A stretch of 9,735 nt of DNA, taken from Lachnospiraceae bacterium (GTDB lineage Bacteria; Bacillota; Clostridia; Lachnospirales; Lachnospiraceae). Numbering within the stretch: position 1 is the first letter of the stretch; every line of letters begins with the position of its first letter. The stretch spans positions 1 to 9,735 of the forward strand of contig JAFTPY010000393.1 of assembly GCA_017463035.1 (NCBI GenBank), read 5' to 3'. Shown here piece by piece: positions 1 to 5,001 of this stretch. The notes under the pieces were generated by a model. That model did no database searches, had not been told where the DNA came from, and saw only the letters and a list, made by a program, of their open reading frames with translations. The translations under genes and the position numbers were made by a program.

Positions 1-574
1 CCGTCACTTTAATAAACACCACCGCCGCCAGAGTGCTGATGAGTGTCGCCACCATAGCCGGTCCTGCGATACCTGCAGGGTTTACCGAACCGTACTGACT
101 GCGATACGCAATAATATTGACCGGAATCAATTGTAAGGAAGATATATTCAAAATCAGAAACGAACACATAGCCCGGGAGGCCACCTCTTTTTTGCCGCCT
201 TGTGCCACATTGATTTTCTGCAGCTCCGTCATTGCCTTAAGGCCGAAGGGCGTTGCGGCCCAGCCCAACCCCAGAATATTTGCAAGCATATTAGAAGCAA
301 TATAATCGTTTGCCTTGGACTCCTCCGGCACATCCGGAAACAAAAAACGCAGCACCGGCCGTACCAGTCGCAAAAACTTCTTTGTCAATCCGCTGACTTC
401 GGCAATTTTCATAATGCCGGTCCACAACGCCATAACTCCCAGCATGGTAATACAAAGCTCCACCGCCTCCTTAGAAGAATTCACAGCCGCATTTCCCACC
501 GCTTCTATCCTTCCCGTAAAAGTGCCGTACACCACCGCAACCAAAATCATGCCGCCCCACAAATAATTTAACAT
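1..574 (-). CDS. spmA: Spore maturation protein A (nucleoside-recognition/Gate domain), 3' end cut by window edge
   Basis: The minus-strand frame opens with ATG at 574 and stays open to the left edge (191 codons), about the whole SpmA length, so only a few C-terminal residues should be missing. The translation begins MLNYLWGGMILVAVVYGTFT. It carries the family signature region with GNAAVNSSKEAVELCITMLG near residues 25-45, then ANDYIASNMLANILGLGWAATPFGLKAM (about 92-119) and a C-terminal hydrophobic stretch. Several membrane-spanning segments are visible and there is no cleavable signal peptide. SpmA works with SpmB in dehydration of the spore core; their biochemical role is not settled. A GGAGAG ribosome site lies 3 bases before the ATG. 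A terminator-like hairpin separates it from murF, which suggests independent transcription. spmB would be expected just beyond the left edge. Its presence argues for a spore-forming organism. Confidence 0.9.
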   Translation of the reverse strand, partial: MLNYLWGGMILVAVVYGTFTGRIEAVGNAAVNSSKEAVELCITMLGVMALWTGIMKIAEVSGLTKKFLRLVRPVLRFLFPDVPEESKANDYIASNMLANILGLGWAATPFGLKAMTELQKINVAQGGKKEVASRAMCSFLILNISSLQLIPVNIIAYRSQYGSVNPAGIAGPAMVATLISTLAAVVFIKVT

Positions 575-599
575 AAACTCTCCGTCACAAGCTTTGTAC

Positions 600-629
600 T
601 ACTTTACGCTTCCGTTTGCAAAACTATGC
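600..629 (-). promoter_or_regulatory. Possible forespore (SigF/SigG-like) promoter of spmA
   Basis: On the minus strand GCATA (629-625) is followed after 15 bases by GCGTAAAGTA (609-600). The first element fits the GHATR-type -35 of forespore sigma factors. The second matches a SigF/SigG-type -10 only partly. Transcription would start near 593, leaving a leader of about 19 bases that contains the GGAGAG site of spmA. The position is sensible because a hairpin separates spmA from murF, but the match is weak. B. subtilis spmA is attributed to SigE, so the sigma factor is uncertain. Confidence 0.25.
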
Positions 630-647
630 TCACTTTGCCTGTATAGG

Positions 648-683
648 AAGAGAAAGACTACACATATCAAAATGTGCAGTCTT
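648..683 (-). terminator. Intrinsic terminator after murF
   Basis: The minus-strand RNA would form a 12-bp stem from 683-672 and 665-654 around a 6-base loop, with one G-U pair, about 21 bases after the murF stop. It is followed by a pyrimidine-rich run (UCUCUUCC). On the plus strand the same position is an A-C mismatch, which indicates the minus-strand transcript is the functional one. The U tract is interrupted, so termination may be partial. It marks the probable end of the ddl-murF transcript. Confidence 0.6.
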
Positions 684-704
684 CCTTACCCAAATTCCAA
701 ATCT

Positions 705-2120
705 TTAATTTGCGTTCTTTAACAGCTCTACCGCTTCTTCAAAATGCATTCCGTGGGATGCTTTAATCAAAACCGTGGAGCCCTCCGGAAGCAATTCCTC
801 CCGGTTCTCCTTTAAGGAGGAAAGCAGCGCTTCCCGCGTCGCAAAATAGCGCACCTTGCATCCTTTTCCTTTCGCCGATGCCGCCTCATACATGTGACGG
901 GAATTTTCTCCCACACAAATCAGGCCGTCAATGCCCTTTTCTACAGCATAGTCTCCCACACCGGCATGCATTCCGTCGGAGTTTTCGCCCAGCTCAAACA
1001 TATCTCCCAAAATAGCAATCTTTTTCGTATCCGCCATACACAGCAAATCAATTCCGGCCTTCATGGACACCGGATTGGCATTGTAACAATCATCAATCAG
1101 AGTAAGTGCTTCGGTACGAATCAGATTGTTACGACCGCCGATGGCCGCCACATGCTCCAGTCCCGCCTGTATCTGCGCCGGCGTAAGACCCAGTACCTCC
1201 GCCACACAGGCAGCCGCCGTTGCATTCAACACCATATGGGCTCCCGGCAACGTTACCTTTACCCCGTAGCTCTCTCCCTGTACATTATGCAGCACCGCTT
1301 CACTTCCCCACAAACCCTTTTTTACGATGTCCGTGGCATAAACCGATGCCGCTTCCGCACAGTCAATTCCGAAAAAGCGTATCTTTCGCCCGTCCGTTAG
1401 GGACACCGTCCGAAGCTTATCGTCATCGCCGTTCAGGCAAACCGTCCCCTCCCGGGACATAAAATCAAAAATCTCCGTCTTCGCCTTTAATACACCGTCC
1501 CGGTCCTTCAGATTTTCCAAATGGCATTGTCCGATGTTCGTAATTACCGCAATGTCCGGTCGTGCCATTTTGCTTAACCGGTGCATCTCGCCGAAATCAC
1601 TGATGCCCATTTCGATGACCGCCGCCTCGTGTTCCTCACGAATCCGAAGCAAGGTGAGCGGAACACCGATTTCGTTGTTATAATTTCCCTGGGTCTTTAA
1701 TACAGTATATTTCTCGGACAGAACCCCTGCGATAAACTCCTTGGTACTGGTCTTTCCCACACTTCCGGTAATCCCCACAATCGGAATGCGAAGGGTCTTC
1801 CGGTAGCATTCCGCGATATCCTTTAGCGCCTGCAGTGTATCTTCTGTCACAAGGTACGGCCCCCAGTGCTCGGTTTCCCGCGGTTCTCTCTGTACAATCG
1901 CAAGCACCGCGCCCTTCTCATACACAGACTCTGCAAAAGAATGCCCGTCTACCCGTTCTCCTACGGTAGCAACAAACACGCCTCCTTCGGTTACCTGCCT
2001 GGAATCCAGCACAACGCTGTCAACCTTTCTGTCCAAAAACTCCTGTAATCCGGTCTCCGGTCCGCCATACACCAACCGGCCGCCCGTCGCCTCTATAATC
2101 TGCCCGATGGTCAAATTCAT
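705..2120 (-). CDS. murF: UDP-N-acetylmuramoyl-tripeptide--D-alanyl-D-alanine ligase MurF
   Basis: MurF is a cytoplasmic ATP-dependent Mur ligase that adds the D-Ala-D-Ala dipeptide made by Ddl to the UDP-MurNAc-tripeptide, the last cytoplasmic step of peptidoglycan precursor synthesis. The 471-residue protein has the three Mur ligase domains. The P-loop TGSVGKTST is at about 118-126, NNEIGVPLTLL at 148-158, VIEMG and the ITNIGQCHLE region in the central ATPase domain, and DDCYNANP with AILGDMFELG at 343-376 in the C-terminal domain. I chose ATG 2120, which gives MNLTIGQIIEATGG, a normal MurF N-terminus. An in-frame TTG at 2150 would add 10 residues and overlap ddl; it is less likely. The ribosome site GGAAAGG ends 12 bases before the ATG, a long spacing. 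The gene starts 19 bases after the ddl stop, so the two form an operon. Confidence 0.96.
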   Translation of the reverse strand: MNLTIGQIIEATGGRLVYGGPETGLQEFLDRKVDSVVLDSRQVTEGGVFVATVGERVDGHSFAESVYEKGAVLAIVQREPRETEHWGPYLVTEDTLQALKDIAECYRKTLRIPIVGITGSVGKTSTKEFIAGVLSEKYTVLKTQGNYNNEIGVPLTLLRIREEHEAAVIEMGISDFGEMHRLSKMARPDIAVITNIGQCHLENLKDRDGVLKAKTEIFDFMSREGTVCLNGDDDKLRTVSLTDGRKIRFFGIDCAEAASVYATDIVKKGLWGSEAVLHNVQGESYGVKVTLPGAHMVLNATAAACVAEVLGLTPAQIQAGLEHVAAIGGRNNLIRTEALTLIDDCYNANPVSMKAGIDLLCMADTKKIAILGDMFELGENSDGMHAGVGDYAVEKGIDGLICVGENSRHMYEAASAKGKGCKVRYFATREALLSSLKENREELLPEGSTVLIKASHGMHFEEAVELLKNAN

Positions 2121-2139
2121 TCCGATACTCTGCCTTTCC

Positions 2140-3165
2140 TTATCTCGCAAACGCTTTCATTAAAATCTTCTCACACAGCTGCTCATAGCTGATGCCGATA
2201 GCCGCAGCCTCCTGCGGAAGCAGGGACATCGGAGTCATTCCCGGAAGGGTATTCGCCTCCAGACAATACATATTGCCTGCACCGTCCATCATGAAATCCA
2301 TACGGGCATAATTCTTCAGACGCAATGCACGGAACACATCCTCCGCGATGCCCTGCATACGCCCAGTCTGCTCTTCCGTCAATTCCGCCGGACAGGTCTC
2401 TACCGTACTGCCCGCCTGATATTTATTCTTGTAGTCATAAAAACCCTGCTTCGGAGCAATCTCAATGACCGGCAAGGCCTCTCCGTCCATAACACCCACA
2501 GAAAACTCTCTTCCCGTAATAAACTGCTCGATTACTACCTCATTATCGTATTGAAAGGCTTCTTCCTTTGCCGCCTCGTACTCATTCTCATCCCGTGCGA
2601 TGCAAACACCCACGCTGGAACCGCCGCAGCATGCCTTTACGATACAAGGAAACGGCACCTTCATGCTCTCCTTCTCGCCCTTTTTCAAGCGAATGCCTGC
2701 CGGCGTCGGAATACCGTAGGCCTTAAAAATATCCTTCGTAATGGCCTTATCCATGGCCATGGCCGCACTGACAAAATCCGTCCCAGTGTACGGGATTCCC
2801 ATGAGTTCAAAGCAAGCCTGAATCTTACCGTCTTCGCCGTTGGCTCCGTGAAGTGCCATAAATACCGCATCCGCCTCTCCGCAAAGAGCAAGCACATTCG
2901 GGCCGAAGAAATTCTTTGCTCCGTCCGGACGCATCGCCTTAATCTGTTCGATATCCGGGTTCTGCTCGGAAATGGCACTGATATTCTCCGTCCAGTCGTA
3001 ATCCCGTTCAAAAATGCCGTCCGTGCTGCCTTCATATCCCAAATAAACATCCAGTAAAATTACCTGATGACCGTTCTTCTTTAACGCCTTGTATATTCCG
3101 CTGCCGGAAATCAGGGAAACATCTCTCTCCGTACTTGTTCCGCCTGCCAAAACCACTACTTTCAT
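2140..3165 (-). CDS. ddl: D-alanine--D-alanine ligase
   Basis: This 341-residue ATP-grasp enzyme joins two D-alanines with ATP in the cytoplasm and feeds the dipeptide to MurF, encoded directly downstream. Visible motifs are GGTSTERDVS at 8-17 (with the conserved Glu13), LHGANGEDG at 105-113, PCIVKACCGGSSVG at 173-186, the omega-loop FYDYKNKYQAGST at 242-254 and LEANTLPGMTPMSLLP at 302-317. Tyr249 occupies the position of the omega-loop tyrosine typical of D-Ala-D-Ala enzymes rather than the Phe of D-lactate ligases, so a normal vancomycin-binding terminus is predicted. A segment of about 45 residues at 45-90 lengthens the N-terminal domain relative to short Ddl proteins. The ATG at 3165 is preceded by GGAAAGG 12 bases upstream. 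The promoter lies at 3225-3253. Confidence 0.97.
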   Translation of the reverse strand: MKVVVLAGGTSTERDVSLISGSGIYKALKKNGHQVILLDVYLGYEGSTDGIFERDYDWTENISAISEQNPDIEQIKAMRPDGAKNFFGPNVLALCGEADAVFMALHGANGEDGKIQACFELMGIPYTGTDFVSAAMAMDKAITKDIFKAYGIPTPAGIRLKKGEKESMKVPFPCIVKACCGGSSVGVCIARDENEYEAAKEEAFQYDNEVVIEQFITGREFSVGVMDGEALPVIEIAPKQGFYDYKNKYQAGSTVETCPAELTEEQTGRMQGIAEDVFRALRLKNYARMDFMMDGAGNMYCLEANTLPGMTPMSLLPQEAAAIGISYEQLCEKILMKAFAR

Positions 3166-3224
3166 TTCGTTACCATGCCTTTCCCAGTATTCTTTTCAAT
3201 ACTTATATATTCGTTCCATTCCTC

Positions 3225-3253
3225 ATTTTAGCACAATGCTTCTTATTTGTCAG
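3225..3253 (-). promoter_or_regulatory. Sigma-A promoter of the ddl-murF operon, extended -10
   Basis: On the minus strand the -35 hexamer CTGACA (3253-3248, 5 of 6 to consensus) and the -10 hexamer TAAAAT (3230-3225, 5 of 6) are separated by exactly 17 bases. TGC directly before the -10 gives the extended -10 motif. Transcription should start near 3218, leaving a leader of about 53 bases before ddl. It is divergent from the abrB promoter, with about 168 bases between the two predicted start points. Confidence 0.75.
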
Positions 3254-3287
3254 TAGAAATCAAAAAAAGTTTTTCACGGAAATCGCA

Positions 3288-3305
3288 TGTCGTTTGCTGT
3301 CGTTT
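3288..3305. repeat. Direct repeat TGTCGTTT x2, one helical turn apart
   Basis: The octamer TGTCGTTT occurs at 3288-3295 and again at 3298-3305, with a 10-base period that puts both copies on the same DNA face. They lie between the divergent ddl and abrB promoters, roughly 70-100 bases upstream of each predicted start. The core shares TGTCG with the Spo0A box (TGTCGAA) but lacks its two final A residues. The role is unknown; a protein-binding site is possible. Confidence 0.3.
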
Positions 3306-3308
3306 TCT

Positions 3309-3350
3309 TAAAAAAGCCAAGAAAAAAACCTCTTTTTTTATATTTTTTCT
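3309..3350 (+). promoter_or_regulatory. A/T-tract (UP-element-like) region upstream of the abrB promoter
   Basis: Phased A and T runs fill this stretch just before the abrB -35 hexamer, including runs of 6 and 7 A and two runs of T (7 and 6). Such tracts often raise transcription by contact with the RNA polymerase alpha subunit or through DNA bending. The short A7/T7 inverted repeat at 3322-3339 has no GC-rich stem and is unlikely to act as a terminator. Confidence 0.4.
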
Positions 3351-3379
3351 TTGACAAATTTCGGAAAATGGAGTACAAT
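3351..3379 (+). promoter_or_regulatory. Sigma-A promoter of abrB
   Basis: TTGACA (3351-3356) is a perfect -35 hexamer. A 17-base spacer leads to TACAAT (3374-3379), 5 of 6 to the -10 consensus. The start should fall near 3386, giving a leader of about 48 bases with the GGAGGT ribosome site. Together with the A/T tracts upstream it should be a strong vegetative promoter. Confidence 0.85.
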
Positions 3380-3383
3380 ATTT

Positions 3384-3403
3384 TTTGTTAGATAATTAAC
3401 AAA
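3384..3403. promoter_or_regulatory. Palindrome over the abrB transcription start, candidate operator
   Basis: TTTGTTA at 3384-3390 and TAACAAA at 3397-3403 form a perfect 7-bp inverted repeat around a 6-base centre. It begins five bases after the -10 hexamer and covers the predicted +1. That is a classic position for a repressor site. AbrB-type regulators commonly repress their own gene, so autoregulation is a reasonable guess. It could also act as a 5'-end RNA hairpin, though the stem is weak. Confidence 0.45.
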
Positions 3404-3433
3404 TTATATCGTATTTTACTTCGGAGGTATAGT

Positions 3434-3694
3434 ATGAAGAACATAGGGATTGTACGTAACTTGGATGAGGTGGGAAGAATCACACTCCCGATAGAATTGC
3501 GCAGAAACCTCGACCTACAGGAGGATGACCCGGTAGAAATCATCCAGGAGGGCAACCGCATCATCCTTACCAAATATCAGCCGTGTGACGTATTTAACGG
3601 AGAGACCAAGGACTTAATCGACTTCTGCGGAAAGAAAGTTTCCAAGAAGAACATAAAGAAGCTGGCAAAGCTGGCCGGACTGATTGAAGAGTAA
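3434..3694 (+). CDS. abrB: AbrB/SpoVT-family transition-state DNA-binding regulator
   Basis: This 86-residue protein starts with the swapped-hairpin SpoVT-AbrB DNA-binding domain (residues 3-47). The signature GIVRNLDEVGRITLPIELRR is followed by the acidic strand DPVEII and IILTKY. The C-terminal half, with CDVFNGETKDLIDFCGKKV and a basic helix, is typical of clostridial AbrB-like proteins and probably serves in multimerisation. Proteins of this kind act as dimers or tetramers that repress stationary-phase and sporulation genes. The start is fixed by GGAGGT 5 bases before the ATG. It is the only plus-strand gene here, monocistronic, with its own promoter and terminator. In B. subtilis abrB also sits beside yabC (rsmI) on the opposite strand, so the locus is conserved apart from the kinase/peptidase genes between them. 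Which genes it controls cannot be told from the sequence. Confidence 0.93.
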   Translation: MKNIGIVRNLDEVGRITLPIELRRNLDLQEDDPVEIIQEGNRIILTKYQPCDVFNGETKDLIDFCGKKVSKKNIKKLAKLAGLIEE

Positions 3695-3700
3695 ACTTAT

Positions 3701-3730
3701 GGGCTATCACAAAAGTGATAGCCCTGTTTT
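3701..3730 (+). terminator. Intrinsic terminator of abrB, at a convergent gene junction
   Basis: A perfect 10-bp stem, GGGCTATCAC (3701-3710) and GTGATAGCCC (3715-3724), encloses an AAAA loop and is followed by TGTTTT. It starts 6 bases after the abrB stop. The convergent peptidase gene ends at 3729, so the hairpin also follows that stop on the minus strand. The minus-side downstream bases (ATAAGTTTAC) are not a good U tract, so termination in that direction would be weaker. Confidence 0.9.
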
Positions 3731-4154
3731 ATAAAATCCTTCCGCAAATGCTCTTACATCTCTTCCATATGCGGCGAACCGGATAGAAAAAATACCACAC
3801 TGCCGCATATACCCGATATCCTTTGTGACTAACCGGAATCTCCTTACCGTTTCTCACAAAGGAGGTCATCACCCCTAAAATATCCTCATCGCGAATTCCG
3901 TACTCTTTGTTGATGCAGTTATCTCCCAGTATCACATAATCCGTTTCCCGAACTTCTACCACACGGTGCAGTACAAAGGATTTCGGCGGTCTTTTATACA
4001 AAACCACATCAAACCTCTTACACCGGCCCTGCTTTTTTTCAATGGTGAAAAGGTCTTTATGCTGTCTCAAAAGCGGAAGCATACTGACACCGCTGCAAGT
4101 ATAGGTAAACTTGCCTGTCCTGTTCAGTTCTTCCTCATACGTAGTCTTAATCAT
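3729..4154 (-). CDS. S24/S26-family (signal-peptidase-like) serine protease, Ser/His type
   Basis: The 141-residue protein has the boxes of the S24/S26 fold. CSGVSMLPLL at 20-29 gives the nucleophile Ser24 followed by Met, RFDVVLYKRP at 47-56 is the box C-like strand, VLHRVVEV at 61-68 holds His63 where bacterial SPase I has Lys, and GDN at 77-79 with Asp89 completes the pattern. His at this position is typical of ER-type (Sec11/SipW-like) enzymes. There is no N-terminal membrane anchor. A hydrophobic and basic C-terminus (113-141, VYAAVWYFFYPVRRIW) may bind the membrane. AAAAGGAG lies 6 bases before the ATG. The start overlaps the stop of the 22-codon ORF by ATGA. Proteins of this group are frequent neighbours of PqqD-like and HPr-kinase-like genes in Clostridia. 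The substrate is unknown, and it is not a housekeeping signal peptidase. Confidence 0.8.
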   Translation of the reverse strand: MIKTTYEEELNRTGKFTYTCSGVSMLPLLRQHKDLFTIEKKQGRCKRFDVVLYKRPPKSFVLHRVVEVRETDYVILGDNCINKEYGIRDEDILGVMTSFVRNGKEIPVSHKGYRVYAAVWYFFYPVRRIWKRCKSICGRIL

Positions 4155-4219
4155 CTATGGCTCCTTTTGGTCACATCGTTTTTCAGGCACTTCGGAATAA
4201 ACCCTGCTCTTAATTTCAT
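4151..4219 (-). CDS. 22-codon ORF between kinase and peptidase; possible pqqD remnant or small peptide
   Basis: ATG at 4219 overlaps the kinase TGA as ATGA, and its own TGA (4153-4151) overlaps the peptidase ATG in the same way, so the frame exactly fills the gap. AGAGGA lies 5 bases upstream of the ATG. The product would be MKLRAGFIPKCLKNDVTK followed by RSHR. The opening MKLRAGFI resembles the start of PqqD-family proteins (MKLKxGF type), and genes of that family often sit between such a kinase and peptidase. The most economical reading is a pqqD gene whose body has been deleted down to its first codons. A functional mini-peptide or a purely coupling ORF is also possible. No leader-core or glycine cleavage motif is visible. 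The single Cys11 is noted. Confidence 0.4.
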   Translation of the reverse strand: MKLRAGFIPKCLKNDVTKRSHR

Positions 4220-4980
4220 GTCAATCCTCTGTTCATACCCTCAAAAGCCACCCTTGCAGCGTCCGGGTCCATATTGCATCCCAATCTGTAAAATCCCGTA
4301 TTCCTCATCATTCCGTCAATCAATTTCAAGGTCTGTAGCATGGAAGCCCCGTCCCTCGGCCGATAGGTCTGCTGTAACAACATCTGATACGCTTCCCCCG
4401 GCGAAATTTCTTCTATGCGGTTTTCCTCACTTCTGGTAAGTATGCAAACAGCCTTTAACGGAACGGAACAATTGGTACTCAGCCTGTGTTTCCCATCCCA
4501 CGGTGTACCATAGGCTATCACACTGTCTTCCGTTACCTTCAAAAGGGGCTTATCATCATTTACCATCACCGCACGGTCACCGAACCGCTCCCTCCACAGC
4601 CTTGTGTGAGTGGACTTTCCGGTGCCGCTTTTTGCGGTAAACAGATACCCGGCACCATCCACAGCAATCACGGAACCGTGAAACAGCAAGGTGTCGTAAG
4701 CAAGCATCTGCTCCGCTATCTTGCGATACACAGCCAGAGTTTCCAGATAGGCATCCGAATATATGCCGTCCGCCCTGCCCTCACGCTCTGCTTCCTTCGC
4801 GGAACGTTCACGCTCAAAGGCAATATCCCCCGGCTCTACCCGGACAGCAAAGACCGCCGGCTCATCCGCGAGATAGTCCCGGCAATATTCCCGGATATAA
4901 TCAAACATAGGGTCAATACGGATTGCCGTGTCCGCCAGCCTGATGCAAAAAGGCTTTGCCAATCGACAGTTCTGTTTCAC
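4216..4980 (-). CDS. HPr-kinase-like P-loop protein (ScmC/PEP-CTERM Hprk-associated type)
   Basis: The 254-residue protein has an N-terminal region of about 95 residues without a clear motif, then a compact P-loop kinase core. LLFHGSVIAVDGAGYLF at 98-114 leads into Walker A AKSGTGKST at 116-124. HTRLWRERFG and VMVNDDKPLLKV at 139-149 hold the acidic pair Asp142-Asp143. GTPWDGKHRLS at 158-168 resembles the substrate-facing segment of HprK-like proteins. It lacks the full HprK/P hexamer architecture, so it is not the carbon-catabolite HPr kinase. Related proteins accompany PqqD, S24/S26 peptidases and peptide-modification clusters, where some phosphorylate precursor peptides. The start is GTG at 4980, fixed by AAGGAGG 7 bases upstream. 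It begins 21 bases after the rsmI stop and ends in an ATGA overlap with the micro-ORF. Substrate unknown. Confidence 0.75.
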   Translation of the reverse strand: MKQNCRLAKPFCIRLADTAIRIDPMFDYIREYCRDYLADEPAVFAVRVEPGDIAFERERSAKEAEREGRADGIYSDAYLETLAVYRKIAEQMLAYDTLLFHGSVIAVDGAGYLFTAKSGTGKSTHTRLWRERFGDRAVMVNDDKPLLKVTEDSVIAYGTPWDGKHRLSTNCSVPLKAVCILTRSEENRIEEISPGEAYQMLLQQTYRPRDGASMLQTLKLIDGMMRNTGFYRLGCNMDPDAARVAFEGMNRGLT

Positions 4981-4987
4981 AGTGAAT

Positions 4988-4994
4988 CCTCCTT
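4988..4994 (-). promoter_or_regulatory. Strong ribosome binding site fixing the GTG start of the kinase
   Basis: AAGGAGG on the minus strand (4994-4988) lies 7 bases before GTG 4980-4978. No ATG is in frame nearby, so this site decides a non-ATG start. It is among the best Shine-Dalgarno sequences in the window, implying good translation of the kinase even as a distal gene of the rsmI transcript. Confidence 0.75.
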
Positions 4995-5001
4995 GTAATG
5001 T

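Noticed and set aside
894..1400. Plus-strand open frame of 168 codons antisense to murF
   Set aside because: It lies wholly opposite a clear MurF coding frame, shows no recognisable domain and has no convincing ribosome site; it is a shadow frame.
2121..2150. TTG start for murF at 2150
   Set aside because: It would overlap ddl and add residues not expected in MurF; ATG 2120 gives the normal N-terminus.
2551..3057. Plus-strand open frame of 168 codons antisense to ddl
   Set aside because: The minus-strand Ddl motifs are intact and continuous here; the antisense product is low-complexity in character and unsupported.
3251..3305. Spo0A box (TGTCGAA) upstream of abrB
   Set aside because: TGTCGTTT repeats differ at two key positions; kept only as an unassigned repeat.
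3313..3346. A7/T7 inverted repeat as a terminator
   Set aside because: The stem would be only A-T pairs between two promoters with no gene ending there; A/T promoter tracts explain it better.
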